Shown here: piece by piece, positions 24,339-32,452 of the stretch | Layout of the letters: the number at the start of each line of letters is the position of its first letter | How positions within the stretch are numbered: the stretch's first letter is position 1 | Assembly (NCBI GenBank): GCA_020633555.1 | Contig: JACKDL010000001.1 | Span: 124,001 to 188,000, forward strand | Direction of reading: 5' to 3' | From: Myxococcales bacterium | GTDB lineage: Bacteria; Myxococcota_A; Bradymonadia; UBA7976; UBA1532 | Length of the DNA: 64,000 nucleotides | Notes under the pieces: generated by a model | What the model was told of the DNA's origin: nothing | The model's input: the letters and a program-made list of their open reading frames with translations, nothing else | Database searches by the model: none | Translations under genes and position numbers: made by a program

Positions 24339-24655
24339 ACGGCGGCCCCCCGGATGCTGGGGGCGCGGGTGCCGCTGGTCTTCTTCACCACGCGCTGCAC
24401 CTGCCGCTCGATCTTCGTGATGGTCTCGTCGGTGGCGCGCACCAGATCGGGGCCCTCGGTCGAGGCCGAGAAGTCGTGCTTGGCCGCATTGAACTGGATC
24501 GCGCACCCGAAGGTCTCGGGGCCCTCGCTCGAGAGCCGGACTCGGACGTGGAGCTTCTCGTCCAGGCGCCCCTGGATCTTGCTGAGCTTCAGCTCGATGC
24601 GCTCGCGCAGCATGTCGGTGGCCTCGAGATCGCGCGTCACCAGCTCGATGTTCAT
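24335..24655 (-). CDS. hpf: Ribosome hibernation promoting factor, short form
   Basis: Binds the 30S decoding site and holds idle ribosomes as inactive particles. It has 106 residues: MNIELVTRDLEATDMLRERI, KLSKIQGRLDEKLHVRVRL, FSASTEGPDLVRATDETITK. It lacks the C-terminal dimerisation domain of long HPF, so it is of the short HPF/YfiA type. GGGAGG and GAGG lie just before ATG 24655. In many proteobacteria hpf follows rpoN; here it follows its own promoter and a leader of about 240 nt, with a 25-bp palindrome at the likely transcription start. Confidence 0.9.
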   Translation of the reverse strand: MNIELVTRDLEATDMLRERIELKLSKIQGRLDEKLHVRVRLSSEGPETFGCAIQFNAAKHDFSASTEGPDLVRATDETITKIERQVQRVVKKTSGTRAPSIRGAAV

Positions 24656-24866
24656 GCTTACCTCACCTCCCTGCAGTGCGGGTCTGCCCGCCCGGCCCCC
24701 GGCCAGACGGGATCGGCGGCGCGCTCGCGCCCCGGCCGATGCCCATGGTTGGAGTGCACGCCGCCCGTCAGGGCGGCGATGGGGGCGTGGGCCACGGGCT
24801 TCGCCGTGGTTTCGCCCTGGTCGTGGCGTCGAAGGACCCGGTTCAAAGCGGCTCCGGCACCCGGCC

Positions 24867-24891
24867 TGACGTGCGCGTCACGCGAACGTCA
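24867..24891. promoter_or_regulatory. 25-bp near-perfect palindrome, operator candidate for hpf-ridA
   Basis: The arms begin TGACGT and end ACGTCA, and the 12-base arms match at 11 positions around a single central base. It lies 11 bp downstream of the likely -10 element of hpf, where a repressor would block transcription. No gene for a matching regulator is adjacent. Confidence 0.5.
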
Positions 24892-24901
24892 CCATGCCCT
24901 G

Positions 24902-24931
24902 ACTCTAGACGGTCGCTCTCGCGGTTGCCAA
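24902..24931 (-). promoter_or_regulatory. Probable hpf promoter
   Basis: Leftward TTGGCA (24931-24926) and TAGAGT (24907-24902) with an 18-bp spacer. It would give a leader of about 240 nt before hpf. I see no separate gene in that GC-rich leader. Confidence 0.45.
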
Positions 24932-24949
24932 GGGCCCAGGCCTGAAACC

Positions 24950-26332
24950 TCAGAAAACCCACAGGGCCGCAAGGTAGACCGGGGCGCTCAACAGCATGAC
25001 AGCCGCGGTGTAGCCGACGATGGCGCGGGCCCGCAGTCCGGTGATGGCCAACAAAGGAAGGGCCCAGAAGGGCTGCAGCATGTTGGTCCAGCCGTCGCCG
25101 TAGGCGAAGGCCAGGACGGCCTTGCCCAGGGGCACGCCGAGCTGCTGTGCGCTCTCCATGATCACCGGCCCCTGGACACCCCACTGCCCGCCGCCGGACG
25201 GCACGAACAAGTTCACGAGCCCGGCGGACAGGAAGGTGAGGGGGGCGAAGCTGTGCTCCCCGGCCAGGCGGGTGAAGGCTTCGGCCATCACCATCAGCAG
25301 CCCCGACAGCTTCATCAGGCCCATGATGCCGGCATAGAAGGGGAACTGGAGGATGATGCCCGCGCAGCCGCTGGCGGCCTGCGCGATGGCGTCGCCATAG
25401 GCCCGCGGGCTGCCGTGCAAGATGAGGCCGAGGCCCAGGAACAGCAGGTTGATGGCGTTGACGTCCGCCTGCGCGAGCCCGATGCGGGCGAGGTAGCGAC
25501 CCAGGTAGACCAGAACGAGACCGCCGGCCAGCCAGGCCAGCCAGGGGGCGCGCTCCAGCCGCTCCGCCGGGCCCGCCGGGGGCGCCTCGGCGGGGGGCGC
25601 ATCGACCTCGAGCATGGCCTCGGGCAGCGCCTCCAGGGCCTCGGGGGCCTTGGGCACCAGCCGCGTGAGCAGCAACGGCACCCAGATCAGCAGCGCGGCA
25701 TTCAGGCCCAGGTTCAGGCTGCTGAGCACTGTGTCGGTCAGCGGGATGGGGTCGAGGCCCGAGCCCGGGAGCAGCTCGGCGATGTCCTTGGCCTGGGTGA
25801 CCTTGAAGGGGCCCGTGCCCGAGAGCCCACCGTGCCAGACCATGAGGCCGGTGTACCCCGCCGCTGCCACCAGCGGGTAGTGCACGGGCACGCCGCGGCG
25901 CTGGCAGGAGCGGCCCACGTCCCGGGCCATGAGGGCGCCGACGATGAGGCCGAGGCCCCAGTTGACAAGGGCCGCGAGCATGGCGATCACGGCGGTCATG
26001 GCGACCGCCTGCCGGCCCGTCTGCGGGCGGTCGGCCAACCACCGGGTGGCTACGCGGGCCGCGCGGGTGCTGGCGAGGGCGAAGCCGGTGACCAGGATGA
26101 GGCACATCTGCATGCCGAAGGCGAGCAGCTTCCAGAAGCCCTGCTCGCCCGGCAGCAACCGGTCCCCGTCGAGGCGGCCGCCCCAGTGGCCCAGCAGCGT
26201 GAGGGGGTCGTGCCCGGTGAGGCCCCAGGCCAGCGCGAGGGTCAGGAGCGTCAGCAAGATGGCCAGGGCGAAGGGGTCTGGCACCCAGCGCGTGGACAGC
26301 CGGGTGAGCGCCTGCCCCAGCGCCTGGATCAC
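24950..26332 (-). CDS. atoE: AtoE-type short-chain fatty acid transporter
   Basis: An inner-membrane permease of 460 residues with about ten to twelve hydrophobic helices. Family blocks include RWVPDPFALAILLTLLTLAL, VNWGLGLIVGALMARDVGR, YPLVAAAGYTGLMVWHGGLS, NLFVPSGGGQWGVQGPVIM and AFAYGDGWTNMLQPFWALP, as in Escherichia coli AtoE and Haemophilus HI0594. It carries short-chain fatty acids such as butyrate or acetoacetate. A Pro/Ala-rich loop (LEVDAPPAEAPPAGPAERLE) sits mid-protein. It starts at GTG 26332, overlapping the UbiA-family stop as GTGA. The pairing with a prenyltransferase has no obvious logic; the gene symbol is by family. Confidence 0.87.
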   Translation of the reverse strand: MIQALGQALTRLSTRWVPDPFALAILLTLLTLALAWGLTGHDPLTLLGHWGGRLDGDRLLPGEQGFWKLLAFGMQMCLILVTGFALASTRAARVATRWLADRPQTGRQAVAMTAVIAMLAALVNWGLGLIVGALMARDVGRSCQRRGVPVHYPLVAAAGYTGLMVWHGGLSGTGPFKVTQAKDIAELLPGSGLDPIPLTDTVLSSLNLGLNAALLIWVPLLLTRLVPKAPEALEALPEAMLEVDAPPAEAPPAGPAERLERAPWLAWLAGGLVLVYLGRYLARIGLAQADVNAINLLFLGLGLILHGSPRAYGDAIAQAASGCAGIILQFPFYAGIMGLMKLSGLLMVMAEAFTRLAGEHSFAPLTFLSAGLVNLFVPSGGGQWGVQGPVIMESAQQLGVPLGKAVLAFAYGDGWTNMLQPFWALPLLAITGLRARAIVGYTAAVMLLSAPVYLAALWVF

Positions 26333-27222
26333 GCGCCGCCCACCAGGCCGAGCTGGACGTTGAAGTAGATCAGCCCCACCGCCAACCCCACGAACAGCAG
26401 GACGATGGTCTGTACGCTGCGGTCGGTGAGCACGATCTCGGTGGGGGAGCCACCCTTCTGGTGCTGGTGCACCAGGTACAGGTAGCGGAACACACCGAAC
26501 AGCACGAGCGGCACGGTGAGGACCAGGCCATCGGTGCCCAGCCGCTGCGAGACTCGCGGATCGATGGTGTAGAGCGCGTAGCTCATCACGGTCATCGAGG
26601 CCAGGGCCGAGATCATCTTGTCGATGAAGGGGGTGGAGTACTCGGCCAGGATCCCACGGTGGGCCGCGGCGTCGTCGCCCAAGCTGACCAGCTCGTGCCG
26701 GCGTTTGCAGAAGGCCAGGAACAGGGCGATGAAGAAGGTGCAGATCAGCAGCCAGGGGCTGATGCCCACCTCGATGGCGAACGCGCCCACGCTCACCCGC
26801 AGGAGGAAGCCCAGGGCGATGATGAACACGTCGAGCAGCACCACGTGCTTCAGGCCGAAGCTGTAGGCCAGGTTCATCACGCCGTAGACGGTGATCGTGG
26901 CCCCGGTGGCCGGGTTGAGCCACCAGGCCGCGCCCAGCCCAAGCGGCGCGAGCAGGGCGCTCATCACCAGCGCGGTGGGCCGCTTGACCTGCCCGGCTGC
27001 GATGGGCCGCTTGGACTTCTTGGGGTGGACTCGGTCGCGCTCGTAGTCCGCGACGTCGTTGACCAGGTAGATGGCGCTGGCCACGAAGCTGAAGGCGGCG
27101 AAGGCCAGCAGGCTGCGCAGACCGGCGTCGGCGTTGGTGAGGTTGCGCGAAAACACCAGCGCGGCGAAGACGAAGGCGTTCTTCACCCACTGGTGGGGCC
27201 GCAGCGCACGCAGGTGATTCAT
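26329..27222 (-). CDS. UbiA-family prenyltransferase, decaprenyl-phosphate phosphoribosyltransferase-like
   Basis: An integral membrane enzyme of 297 residues with about eight helices. The first Asp motif is in YLVNDVADYERDRVHPKKSK followed by RPIAAG; the second region is LLDVFIIALGFLLRVSVGAF. The start MNHLRALRPHQWVKNAFVFA and the HPKKSKRPIAAG block match the subgroup of Rv3806c, which joins polyprenyl phosphate to phosphoribosyl pyrophosphate in decaprenyl-phosphoryl-arabinose synthesis. Outside actinobacteria the product is not well known. ATG 27222 follows AAGGGG. It overlaps atoE by 4 bp and is divergent from tRNA-Val. Confidence 0.85.
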   Translation of the reverse strand: MNHLRALRPHQWVKNAFVFAALVFSRNLTNADAGLRSLLAFAAFSFVASAIYLVNDVADYERDRVHPKKSKRPIAAGQVKRPTALVMSALLAPLGLGAAWWLNPATGATITVYGVMNLAYSFGLKHVVLLDVFIIALGFLLRVSVGAFAIEVGISPWLLICTFFIALFLAFCKRRHELVSLGDDAAAHRGILAEYSTPFIDKMISALASMTVMSYALYTIDPRVSQRLGTDGLVLTVPLVLFGVFRYLYLVHQHQKGGSPTEIVLTDRSVQTIVLLFVGLAVGLIYFNVQLGLVGGA

Positions 27223-27259
27223 GAGCAGCCCCTTATCACGGGGCGGATGAAAAAACAGC

Positions 27260-27288
27260 TTGCAGGCGACATGGAGTGCTGTTAAAAA
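27260..27288 (+). promoter_or_regulatory. tRNA-Val promoter
   Basis: TTGCAG at 27260-27265 and TAAAAA at 27283-27288 with a 17-bp spacer. The tRNA starts 21 bases past the -10 hexamer. Confidence 0.65.
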
Positions 27289-27308
27289 CCGCGTCGCTCA
27301 AACGCTGT

Positions 27309-27380
27309 GGGCGATTAACTCAGCGGTAGAGTGCTTCCTTCACACGGAAGAAGTCACAAGTTCAAATCTTGTATCGCCCA
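27309..27380 (+). tRNA. tRNA-Val (anticodon CAC)
   Basis: A cloverleaf with acceptor GGGCGAT/ATCGCCC, discriminator A, D-arm ACTC/GAGT, anticodon stem CTTCC/GGAAG around TTCACAC (anticodon CAC, reads GTG), and T-arm ACAAG-TTCAAAT-CTTGT. CCA is not encoded. A strong terminator begins 5 bases later. Confidence 0.96.
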
Positions 27381-27384
27381 CTGA

Positions 27385-27420
27385 GAAACCCGCTGGTCGC
27401 AAGGCCAGCGGGTTTCTTCG
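27385..27420 (+). terminator. Rho-independent terminator of tRNA-Val
   Basis: GAAACCCGCTGG and CCAGCGGGTTTC form a perfect 12-bp stem around an 8-base loop, followed by TTCGTTTC. It belongs to the single-tRNA unit. Confidence 0.88.
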
Positions 27421-27505
27421 TTTCGGGCCCAGGGGCTTGGGGCTCGGCTCTGTGAAGGGGTCTGGGGCCCGGCTCCCTGACGGAGCCAGGCCGCCCACCC
27501 GCACC

Positions 27506-29371
27506 TCAGTCCAAGACCTGGACCTGGGCGGGATCCACCCCGGCGGCGGCCTTCAGCGACAGCTTCAGGCGGCCCTTGCTGTCGGTGCCCAGCACCCGCA
27601 CCACCACATGCTGGCCCACCTGCACCACCTCGGCCGGGTCGGGAGCGCTGCCCGCCACCAGCTCGGACTTGTGCACCAGTGCCTCTTGAGCCCCCAGGCG
27701 CACGAAGGCCCCGAAATCCTTCAGCCCGGTCACCTGCCCGCGGTAGACGCCGCCCGCGGTGAGCTCGATGGCCGAGGCCAGCACCATGCCCTTGGCGGCC
27801 TCGGCGGCGGCGCCGTCGGTGGCCTGGATCAGCACCGTGCCGTCATCCTGCACGTCGATCTTGGCGCCCGTCTTGGACTGGATCTGCTGCAGGCGCTTGC
27901 CGCCGCTGCCGATGACCACGCCCACCCGGTGGGGCGGTACCTGCACGTGCAGCGTGCGCGGGGCATTGGGCGAAGGCTGCTCCAGGGCGCCCTGGTAGGC
28001 CGGGGTCATGGCTGTCAGGATGTGCCGCCGGGCCTTGCCGGCCTGACTCAAGGCGTTGGCCAGCAGGCTCAGGGGCAGGGCCCCGTGCTTGTTGTCGAGC
28101 TGCAGCGCCGTCAGGTGCTCGGCGGTGCCCGCCACCTTGAAGTCCATGGCGCCGTTGGCATCCTCCGCGCCCGTGATGTCGGTGAGCACCTGCCAGCCTG
28201 CGCCGGTGTAGCGGGCCCCCATCGCCACACCCGCCACCGGGGCGTGCAGCGGCACGCCCGCGTGGCGCAGGGCCAGGCAGGCGCCGCAGACCGTGGCCAT
28301 GGACGACGAGCCGTCGGAACCCAGGATGTCGCTCACCACGCGGGCGGCGTACGGGAAGTGCTGCGGCCCGGGCAACACCGGCAGGAGCGCGCGGCGGGCC
28401 AGCTCGCCGTGGCCCAGCTCGCGCCGCCCGGGACCGCGCCCGCCGCCCGGCTCGCCCACCGCGAAGCCGGGGAAGTTGTAGTGCAGCAGGAACCGCCGCC
28501 GCTCGTTGCCGGCCAGCGTCTCCATGTCCTGCCCGTCGCGGCTGGTGCCCAAGGTGGCGGTCACCAGCGCCTGGGTCTCGCCCCGGCTGAACAGGGCCGA
28601 GCCGTGGGTGGCCGGCAGCAGGCCGCACTCGGCGTGCAGGGCGCGCACCGCGTCGGGCGCGCGACCGTCGGCGCGGGGCTGATCGTCGGGCTCGGCGGCG
28701 GCGGGGGCGGGGCACGGGGCCCAAGCGGCCAGCGCGTCCAGCGCCTCGCCCCAAAGCCCCTGGGCGACATGGAGCGCGGCCAGCACCGCCCCGTCGTCCA
28801 CCCGGTCGAGCGTGCCCTCGAGCATCACCACGCCCGCAGGGGTCAGGGCCAGCGTCAGGTCCACGGGGCCTGTCTCGGCGGCGCCCGCCCAGGTCACCAG
28901 GCCGTCGTCGGTGCCCAGCAGCCGGCCGCCCACCAGGGGGCCGTGGAAGGGCAGGGGGCTGACCTGCAGAGCGGCGCCGGCCGCCACCAGGGCCAGGCCG
29001 GCCAGATCCACCGTTGGATCGTGGCTGTAGACGGTCACTGTCACGTGGATGCGCTGGGGCTCAGCGGCCTTGAGCAGGGGCCGCAGGGCCCGGTCGATGA
29101 GCCGGCTGGTGAGGATCTCGCCCTCGCCCTGGCGCACCTCGCGGCGCAGGTAGTTGCCGGGGATCCGCCCGGCGGCCGAGGCCCGCTCGCGGTAGTCCAC
29201 CATCAGCGGCAGGTGGTCCAGCGGCGCGCCCTCCAGAGGCGCCGTCGCCACGGCGGCGAGCACCGCCGCGTCGCCGCAGCGGGCCATCACCGCGCCGGCC
29301 GCGCGGGGCGCGAGGCGCCCGGTCTCGAGGGTGACGAGGCGCTCGTCCAGCGTGAACTGCAGGCGGTCCAT
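27506..29371 (-). CDS. pnp: Polynucleotide phosphorylase lacking the helical linker domain
   Basis: A 3'-5' phosphorolytic exoribonuclease. It has 621 residues against about 700 in most bacteria. The first RNase PH domain lies at 1-205. The second runs from about 249 (GLLPATHGSALFSRGETQAL) to 475 with DGSSSMATVCGACLALRHAG and MDFKVAGTAEHLTAL. The KH domain has VIGSGGKRLQQIQSKTGAKI near 490 and the S1 domain VYRGQVTGLKDFGAFVRLG near 545. Between the two PH domains only about 40 residues remain, largely Ala/Pro, where PNPases carry an all-helical domain of 80-90 residues. Active-site residues look intact. ATG 29371 follows GGAG. A hairpin at 27471-27487 lies past its stop, without thymines. rpsO is not adjacent. 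Confidence 0.9.
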   Translation of the reverse strand: MDRLQFTLDERLVTLETGRLAPRAAGAVMARCGDAAVLAAVATAPLEGAPLDHLPLMVDYRERASAAGRIPGNYLRREVRQGEGEILTSRLIDRALRPLLKAAEPQRIHVTVTVYSHDPTVDLAGLALVAAGAALQVSPLPFHGPLVGGRLLGTDDGLVTWAGAAETGPVDLTLALTPAGVVMLEGTLDRVDDGAVLAALHVAQGLWGEALDALAAWAPCPAPAAAEPDDQPRADGRAPDAVRALHAECGLLPATHGSALFSRGETQALVTATLGTSRDGQDMETLAGNERRRFLLHYNFPGFAVGEPGGGRGPGRRELGHGELARRALLPVLPGPQHFPYAARVVSDILGSDGSSSMATVCGACLALRHAGVPLHAPVAGVAMGARYTGAGWQVLTDITGAEDANGAMDFKVAGTAEHLTALQLDNKHGALPLSLLANALSQAGKARRHILTAMTPAYQGALEQPSPNAPRTLHVQVPPHRVGVVIGSGGKRLQQIQSKTGAKIDVQDDGTVLIQATDGAAAEAAKGMVLASAIELTAGGVYRGQVTGLKDFGAFVRLGAQEALVHKSELVAGSAPDPAEVVQVGQHVVVRVLGTDSKGRLKLSLKAAAGVDPAQVQVLD

Positions 29372-29518
29372 GGGGGCTCCGAAGCGGGGGCGAAGGGCGC
29401 GGCAGGGTACGGGCTTCGGCGCCCTTGCGAAAGGGGCGAAGGGTGAATGCTCGGCCGGGCACTGACGTTCGACGGCCATCTCCGCCGCGCCCGCGGCCCA
29501 GGCTTGAAAGGAAACACC

Positions 29519-30094
29519 ATGCACCGCGCCCACTCGCTCACCGCCGCCAGCTTCGCCGCCCTCGCCGCCCTGTGCGCCGCCAGCCCCGCGTCCGCCCTGG
29601 GGCTGGAGTGGGGGGTCCGCGGCGGCACCGGCACCGCCATGTGGACCGACAGCAGCATCGAACCCGAGGTCAGCCCCTTCACCGTGGGGCCCGCAGTGCG
29701 CCTGGGGCTGGGCGTCATCAGCCTGGAGGCCGACGCCCTGTGGCACCGTGCAGAGTGGGCGGGGCCAACCGGGGTCCACACCACGGTGGATCGGGTGGCG
29801 CTGCCGGTGCTGGCCAAGCTCGACTTCCCGATGGTGCCCGGCGTGGTGAGCCTGGGCTTCGGTGCGGGCATCGAGCCTCGCTGGCTGGTGGGCGCCGAGG
29901 CAGCCGGGCAGGACGTGGGCGGCAGCTTCGCGGACCAGACCCTGTTCCTGCCGGTGGCGGCCGGCGTGGACCTGGACCTGCAGGTGGCCACCGCCAACTT
30001 GGAGATCCGCTACGCCCACCAGCTCGAGCCCGAGGGCGCCGTCGGGCAGGCTCGGAAGCACGAGCTGATGCTGATGATGGGTCTGTTCTTCTGA
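29519..30094 (+). CDS. Outer-membrane beta-barrel protein, PorT-like, unknown function
   Basis: 191 residues with a clear signal peptide (LTAASFAALAALCAASPASA, cleavage after Ala 26). Alternating hydrophobic strands follow: LGLEWGVRGGTGTAMW, VRLGLGVISLEADALWH, VVSLGFGAGIEPRWLVG, ELMLMMGLFF. The C-terminal Phe is typical of barrels inserted by the BAM complex. ATG 29519 follows AAAGGA at good distance. It is divergent from pnp. It is probably a small eight-stranded barrel in the outer membrane; I cannot name a ligand. Confidence 0.8.
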   Translation: MHRAHSLTAASFAALAALCAASPASALGLEWGVRGGTGTAMWTDSSIEPEVSPFTVGPAVRLGLGVISLEADALWHRAEWAGPTGVHTTVDRVALPVLAKLDFPMVPGVVSLGFGAGIEPRWLVGAEAAGQDVGGSFADQTLFLPVAAGVDLDLQVATANLEIRYAHQLEPEGAVGQARKHELMLMMGLFF

Positions 30095-30122
30095 GCTTCG
30101 CCGCCGGGGCGCGGCGGGCCCG

Positions 30123-31313
30123 TCAGGCCTGGCGCACGGCCCCGCGGCTCAACCAGCCGTCGATCTCTTCTGCCGCGCAGCCCAGCTCCGCCAGCACCGC
30201 GCGGGTGTGCTCGCCCAACAGGGGCGCGGGCGCCACCGGGGGGGGCGGGGCCTCGGGCAGCAGGCCGGGGTTGGGGTACTGGTGCAAGAACTCTGCCCCC
30301 TCGCCCGGGTGGCGGTGGGTGCCGAACCAGCCCCGGGCCGTGGCCTGCGGGGACTCGCGCACCTCATCCAGACTCAAGACCGGCTCGGTGCACACGTCGC
30401 TCTGCGCCAGCGCCTGCACCCAGTGGTCGCGGGGCTGGCTGGCGAACAGCGCGGTGATCTGGGCCTCAACGGCGCCCTTCCGCGTGCCCGAGATCAGGCC
30501 ATCGTGCTTCAGCTCGGGGATGCCCAGCGCCACGCACAGGGCCTGCCAGAACTTCGGCTCCAGGGCGCCCACCGCCAGGTGCCGGCCATCGGCGCAGCGA
30601 TACACCCGATAGCAGAGCTGGCTGCCGGCCAGGGTGTCGGCGCCCGGGCCGATGGGCGCGCCCTCCAGGTGCTGACGGGCGTGCATCATGATGCCCAGCC
30701 CGGCGACCCCGTCGGTCATCGAGGCGTCCACGAGCTGGCCTTCGCCCGTCCGCTGCCGTGCGAACAGCGCGGCCAGGATCCCCACCACGCCGTACAGTGC
30801 GCCCCCCGCCAGATCCGCGGCCTGGAAGCCCGGCTGCACCACCTGGTCGCCCGTGCCGGTGGTGCCCAGCAGGCCCGCCAGTGCCAGGTAGCCCAGGTCG
30901 TGCCCGGCGCGTTGGGCCAGCGGCCCGGTCTGCCCGAAGCCGGTGATGGCGCAGTAGACCAGGCCGGGGTTCAGCGCCCGCAGCGCCTCGTAGCCCACGC
31001 CCAGCCGATCCATGACGCCAGGGCGGAAGCTCTCGATGAGCACGTCCACTTGCGGGATGAGGCGCTTGAGGATGGCCGGGCCGTCGGGGTGCTTCAGGTC
31101 CAGCGCCACCCCCCGCTTGTTGCGGTTGAGCGCGGCGAACAGGGCCGCCATGCGCCCGCCCAGCGGGGGGTACCACCGGGCATAGTCGCCCCCCTTGGGA
31201 TCCTCGACCTTGATGATCGTGGCGCCCAGATCGGCCAACAGCAGGGTGGCGAAGGGGCCCGGCAGCAGCCGGGACAGATCAAGGACCCGCAGGCCCTCGA
31301 GGGGACGGGGCAT
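30123..31313 (-). CDS. CaiB/BaiF family CoA protein, alpha-methylacyl-CoA racemase-like
   Basis: 396 residues of the family III CoA-transferase fold. Motifs are LEGLRVLDLSRLLPGPFATL, GATIIKVEDPKGGDYARWYP, NRNKRGVALDLKHPDG and VDVLIESFRPGVMDRLGVGY. AGHDLGYLALAGLLG and AADLAGGALYGVVGILAAL match the His and Asp positions of alpha-methylacyl-CoA racemases rather than the Asp nucleophile context of CaiB transferases. It would interconvert 2-methylacyl-CoA epimers in branched-chain or sterol side-chain degradation. It starts at ATG 31313, one base shared with the SCP2-like stop (TGATG). The SCP2 neighbour supports a lipid role. Confidence 0.85.
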   Translation of the reverse strand: MPRPLEGLRVLDLSRLLPGPFATLLLADLGATIIKVEDPKGGDYARWYPPLGGRMAALFAALNRNKRGVALDLKHPDGPAILKRLIPQVDVLIESFRPGVMDRLGVGYEALRALNPGLVYCAITGFGQTGPLAQRAGHDLGYLALAGLLGTTGTGDQVVQPGFQAADLAGGALYGVVGILAALFARQRTGEGQLVDASMTDGVAGLGIMMHARQHLEGAPIGPGADTLAGSQLCYRVYRCADGRHLAVGALEPKFWQALCVALGIPELKHDGLISGTRKGAVEAQITALFASQPRDHWVQALAQSDVCTEPVLSLDEVRESPQATARGWFGTHRHPGEGAEFLHQYPNPGLLPEAPPPPVAPAPLLGEHTRAVLAELGCAAEEIDGWLSRGAVRQA

Positions 31314-31615
31314 CAGCCCAGCAGCTCGCCCAGCTTCATGGCGAGGCCCATGTCACCGGCGATCTGGAGCTTGCCCATCATGAAGAGCTGGGCGCCGGGG
31401 ACCTCGCCGCTGGCGAGGCCGATGAAGTCCTCGTCGGCCACGGTGATGGTGCAGTCGGCGTCGTCCGCCTCACCCTCGTAGATCTTCTTGTCCTTCAGAT
31501 CCACCACCCACTCGCCGCCGTCATCGCCGGTGATGTTGAACTGGTAGATGACGTCCAGGTCGACGTCCGCGATCTTACCGGCCAGCTGACCCTCAAAGAT
31601 GTCCTTGGGCGACAT
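31313..31615 (-). CDS. SCP2 sterol-binding domain protein
   Basis: A single-domain SCP-2 protein of 100 residues: IYQFNITGDDGGEWVVDLKD, DCTITVADEDFIGLASGEVP, GAQLFMMGKLQIAGDMGLAM. The fold binds acyl-CoA, sterols or other lipids in a cytoplasmic tunnel. ATG 31615 follows GGAGAG. Upstream lies a perfect TTGACA (31688-31683) with a poor -10 (TCATAC, 19 bp), so it may head a two-gene unit with the racemase-like gene. It possibly presents the acyl-CoA substrate to that enzyme; this is inferred from adjacency and the one-base overlap. Confidence 0.87.
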   Translation of the reverse strand: MSPKDIFEGQLAGKIADVDLDVIYQFNITGDDGGEWVVDLKDKKIYEGEADDADCTITVADEDFIGLASGEVPGAQLFMMGKLQIAGDMGLAMKLGELLG

Positions 31616-31684
31616 GTGCTCTCCGTGTCGTTCAGGCGGCCCATCAGTGGGCCTGCGGTATGAAGCCGACTCCACCGGCGGGTG

Positions 31685-32452
31685 TCAACCGCCCCGCGCC
31701 CCGGTGACGCCCCGGGCGCTCTCGGTGACGAAGCGGGCCAGCGCGGCCACCTCGGGGATCGGGTGCCGGGCGAGCTCGTCGGCCCCTCGGCGCCCACCCG
31801 GAGTTCGGAACAGGGCCCGATAGGCGCGCTTGAGCGCCGCCCGGGTCTCGGGGGGCAAACCCGCGCGCTGGAGCCCCACCGTGTTCAGCCCGCGCAGGGT
31901 CGCGCGGTCGCCGGCCGCCAGGCAGAAGGGCGGCACGTCCCGGCTGATCATGGCGTTGGCGGCCACGAAGGCCAGGCGCCCGATGCGGGCGAACTGGTGT
32001 ACGGCCGCGTGGCCACCCAGGCTGGCCTGCGCCTCGACGGTGACGTGGCCTGCGAGGCTCACGCCGTTGGCCAGCACCACGTCGTCGCCCACCTGGCAGT
32101 CGTGGCCCACGTGCACCTGGGTCATGTACAGGCCGCGGGCGCCCAGCCGGGTGAGGCTCCCGCCGTGGGCCGTGCCGCGGTTGATGGTGACCCCCTCGCG
32201 GAAGACGTTGGCGGGCCCACAGATCAGGCGGTGCGGCGCGTTGGGGTCGGTCTGGCGATCCTGGGCGGGGCCGCCCACGACCGCGAAGGGGTGGACCTGG
32301 CAGTCGGACCCCAACTCGGTGTGGTCACCGACGATGGCGTAGGGGTGCAGCACGCAGCGGGGCCCGACGCGTGCATGTGCGCCCACCACCACGCCGTGGC
32401 CGAGCCGTGCGCTGGGATCCACCCATGCCGTGGGATCAACCTGTGCGTTCAT
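31685..32452 (-). CDS. lpxA: UDP-N-acetylglucosamine acyltransferase
   Basis: The first enzyme of lipid A synthesis, moving 3-hydroxyacyl from ACP to UDP-GlcNAc in the cytoplasm. It has 255 residues. Left-handed beta-helix repeats (DPSARLGHGVVVGAHARVGP onward) are followed by FREGVTINRGTAHGG and MTQVHVGHDCQVGDDVVLAN, with the catalytic His of the VHVGHD block, and a C-terminal helical domain (GLNTVGLQRAGLPPETRAAL). It starts at ATG 32452, a 4-bp overlap with lpxD. It closes the bamA-skp-lpxD-lpxA run. The fabZ gene that often lies between lpxD and lpxA is absent. Confidence 0.95.
   Translation of the reverse strand: MNAQVDPTAWVDPSARLGHGVVVGAHARVGPRCVLHPYAIVGDHTELGSDCQVHPFAVVGGPAQDRQTDPNAPHRLICGPANVFREGVTINRGTAHGGSLTRLGARGLYMTQVHVGHDCQVGDDVVLANGVSLAGHVTVEAQASLGGHAAVHQFARIGRLAFVAANAMISRDVPPFCLAAGDRATLRGLNTVGLQRAGLPPETRAALKRAYRALFRTPGGRRGADELARHPIPEVAALARFVTESARGVTGARGG

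Noticed and set aside
24656..24866. A small minus-strand gene in the hpf leader
   Set aside because: The open frame has shadow-like Arg/His/Pro composition, no ribosome site and no recognisable family; I treat the stretch as leader.
29425..30612. A longer plus-strand frame overlapping the small barrel gene
   Set aside because: It lacks a signal peptide and barrel pattern; the other frame starts with a ribosome site and signal sequence and ends in a barrel-type Phe.
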